Below, piece after piece: positions 63,202 to 64,000 of a stretch of 64,000 nucleotides of DNA. Made by a program: the position numbers and the translations under genes. How positions within the stretch are numbered: position 1 is the first letter of the stretch; each line of letters opens with the position of its first letter. Source of the DNA: Olleya aquimaris (lineage in GTDB: Bacteria > Bacteroidota > Bacteroidia > Flavobacteriales > Flavobacteriaceae); NCBI RefSeq assembly GCF_003259525.1, contig NZ_QLLO01000004.1, forward strand, positions 186,001 to 250,000, written 5' to 3'. The notes under the pieces were generated by a model. That model was given only the letters and a program-made list of their open reading frames with translations, was not told the DNA's origin and ran no database searches.

Positions 63202-64000
63202 TTACATCATTCCTGGCATACCTCCACCCATTGGCATTCCGCCTCCAGCTGGTGCTTCTTCTTTAATATCTATTAGTGCACACTCTGTAGTTAATATCAT
63301 TCCTGCAACAGATGCAGCATTTTCTAATGCAATTCTTGTTACTTTTTTAGGATCTATAATACCAGCTTTTAGCATGTCTACATAGGTTTCAGATTTAGCA
63401 TCGTAACCAAAGTCTTTTTTACCTTCGCTAACTTTGTTTACTACAACACTACCTTCTCCACCTGCGTTTTCAACAATAGTTCGTAAAGGTGCTTCTATAG
63501 CTCGTGCAACAATTTGAATACCTGTTGTTTCGTCTAAATTTTCTGTGGTAATTTTTTCTAAAACAGATTTAGCTCTCACTAATGCAACTCCACCACCTGC
63601 AACAATACCTTCTTCTACTGCAGCACGTGTAGCATGTAATGCGTCATCAACACGGTCTTTCTTTTCTTTCATTTCTACTTCACTAGCAGCACCTACATAC
63701 AATACAGCAACTCCACCTGCTAATTTAGCAAGACGTTCTTGTAATTTTTCTTTATCGTAGTCGCTTGTTGTAGATTCTATTTGAGCTTTAATTTGATTCA
63801 CTCTATTTTTAATCAACACTTTGTCTCCAGCACCATTTACAACAGTTGTATTGTCTTTGTCAATAGTGATGCGTTCTGCTGTACCAAGCATATCTAACGT
63901 AGTGTTTTCTAGAGTAAATCCTCTTTCTTCAGAAATCACTGTACCACCAGTTAAAATAGCGATGTCTTCTAACATAGCCTTTCTACGATCTCCAAATCCT
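63202..64000 (-). CDS. groEL: Chaperonin GroEL, C-terminal part (cut by window end)
   Basis: Coding continues to the window edge (frame open at 64000, reading GFGDRRKAM). About 265 residues of the C-terminal half of the 60-kDa chaperonin are present. Diagnostic parts: [19 protein letters not shown] (apical/intermediate), [19 protein letters not shown] (ATP domain with the catalytic Asp region), and the flexible GGM tail [14 protein letters not shown]. The upstream half and groES are outside the window. It folds proteins in the cytosol with GroES. Confidence 0.97.
   Translation of the reverse strand, partial: GFGDRRKAMLEDIAILTGGTVISEERGFTLENTTLDMLGTAERITIDKDNTTVVNGAGDKVLIKNRVNQIKAQIESTTSDYDKEKLQERLAKLAGGVAVLYVGAASEVEMKEKKDRVDDALHATRAAVEEGIVAGGGVALVRAKSVLEKITTENLDETTGIQIVARAIEAPLRTIVENAGGEGSVVVNKVSEGKKDFGYDAKSETYVDMLKAGIIDPKKVTRIALENAASVAGMILTTECALIDIKEEAPAGGGMPMGGGMPGMM

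Noticed and set aside
1-64000. CRISPR arrays, tRNAs, rRNAs, transposases, integrases, toxin-antitoxin pairs
   Set aside because: No regularly spaced repeats, no cloverleaf in the spacers, and no such protein family among the open frames.

Overview
The window reads as a piece of chromosome from a marine-type member of the Flavobacteriaceae (phylum Bacteroidota). It is AT-rich throughout. Several genes are lineage markers: a T9SS type A sorting domain at the C-terminus of the 1294-residue protein at 59252-63136, the XrtF exosortase with its partner, a GLPGLI-family protein, a DUF5686/CarboxypepD-like outer membrane protein, TonB-C-like proteins, and -7 promoter boxes of the Bacteroidota form TAnnTTTG. 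The genus cannot be fixed from sequence reading alone. No tRNA, rRNA, CRISPR array, transposase, integrase or prophage gene was seen. Codon use and composition look even, so this is mostly core chromosome. No gene-free stretch exceeds 300 bases. The longest spacers are 39214-39477, 55672-55917, 31828-32067 and 36284-36514.

Layout. 1-2.3 kb: a peptide/H+ symporter and a periplasmic thioredoxin-like protein. 2.3-7.0 kb (minus): a compact five-gene run surE - small membrane protein - lpxB - NlpC/P60 lipoprotein - comEC. 7.2-10.4 kb: a Prc-type S41 protease followed by an orphan Dpp/Opp-like permease. 10.6-20.1 kb: a GAF-domain protein, an HD phosphohydrolase fused to a Pycsar-type transmembrane effector domain, a very large metallophosphoesterase with a beta-barrel C-terminus, a DUF2254 membrane protein and a lipoprotein. 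20.2-23.2 kb: GDPD, HI0933-like flavoprotein, DUF1697 and a TetR regulator. 23.4-28.3 kb: mevalonate-pathway genes (mvaD, a mevalonate kinase-like GHMP kinase), a UbiA prenyltransferase, an RsuA-like protein and a PD40 lipoprotein.

28.3-36.3 kb: DUF5686 outer membrane protein, pdhB, etfBA, a bifunctional nuclease and a concentrative nucleoside transporter. 36.5-46.3 kb is rich in nucleotide and pyrophosphate metabolism: thyA, a 2TM-DHFR fusion, soluble pyrophosphatase next to a membrane ion-pumping pyrophosphatase, an App1-like phosphatase and a deoxynucleoside kinase. 46.4-50.1 kb: a GLPGLI/outer-membrane-barrel pair. 50.2-57.4 kb (minus): purH and the rod-shape operon mreB-mreC-mreD-mrdA-rodA. 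57.5-64 kb: a free-methionine-sulfoxide-reductase-like GAF protein, xrtF and its partner, a large secreted T9SS protein, and the 3' part of groEL running off the window.

The items most worth a second look are the HD-PycTM fusion (12947-14215) with no visible cyclase, a multi-branched RNA-like element at 44764-44870, the metallophosphoesterase/kinase-like/barrel protein (14272-17982), the 2TM-DHFR fusion (39478-40389), an RsuA-like protein without the expected catalytic Asp (26426-27262), and several structured or palindromic regulatory spacers (tetR/mvaD, etfB leader, etfA-nuclease, the inverted repeat pair before thyA).
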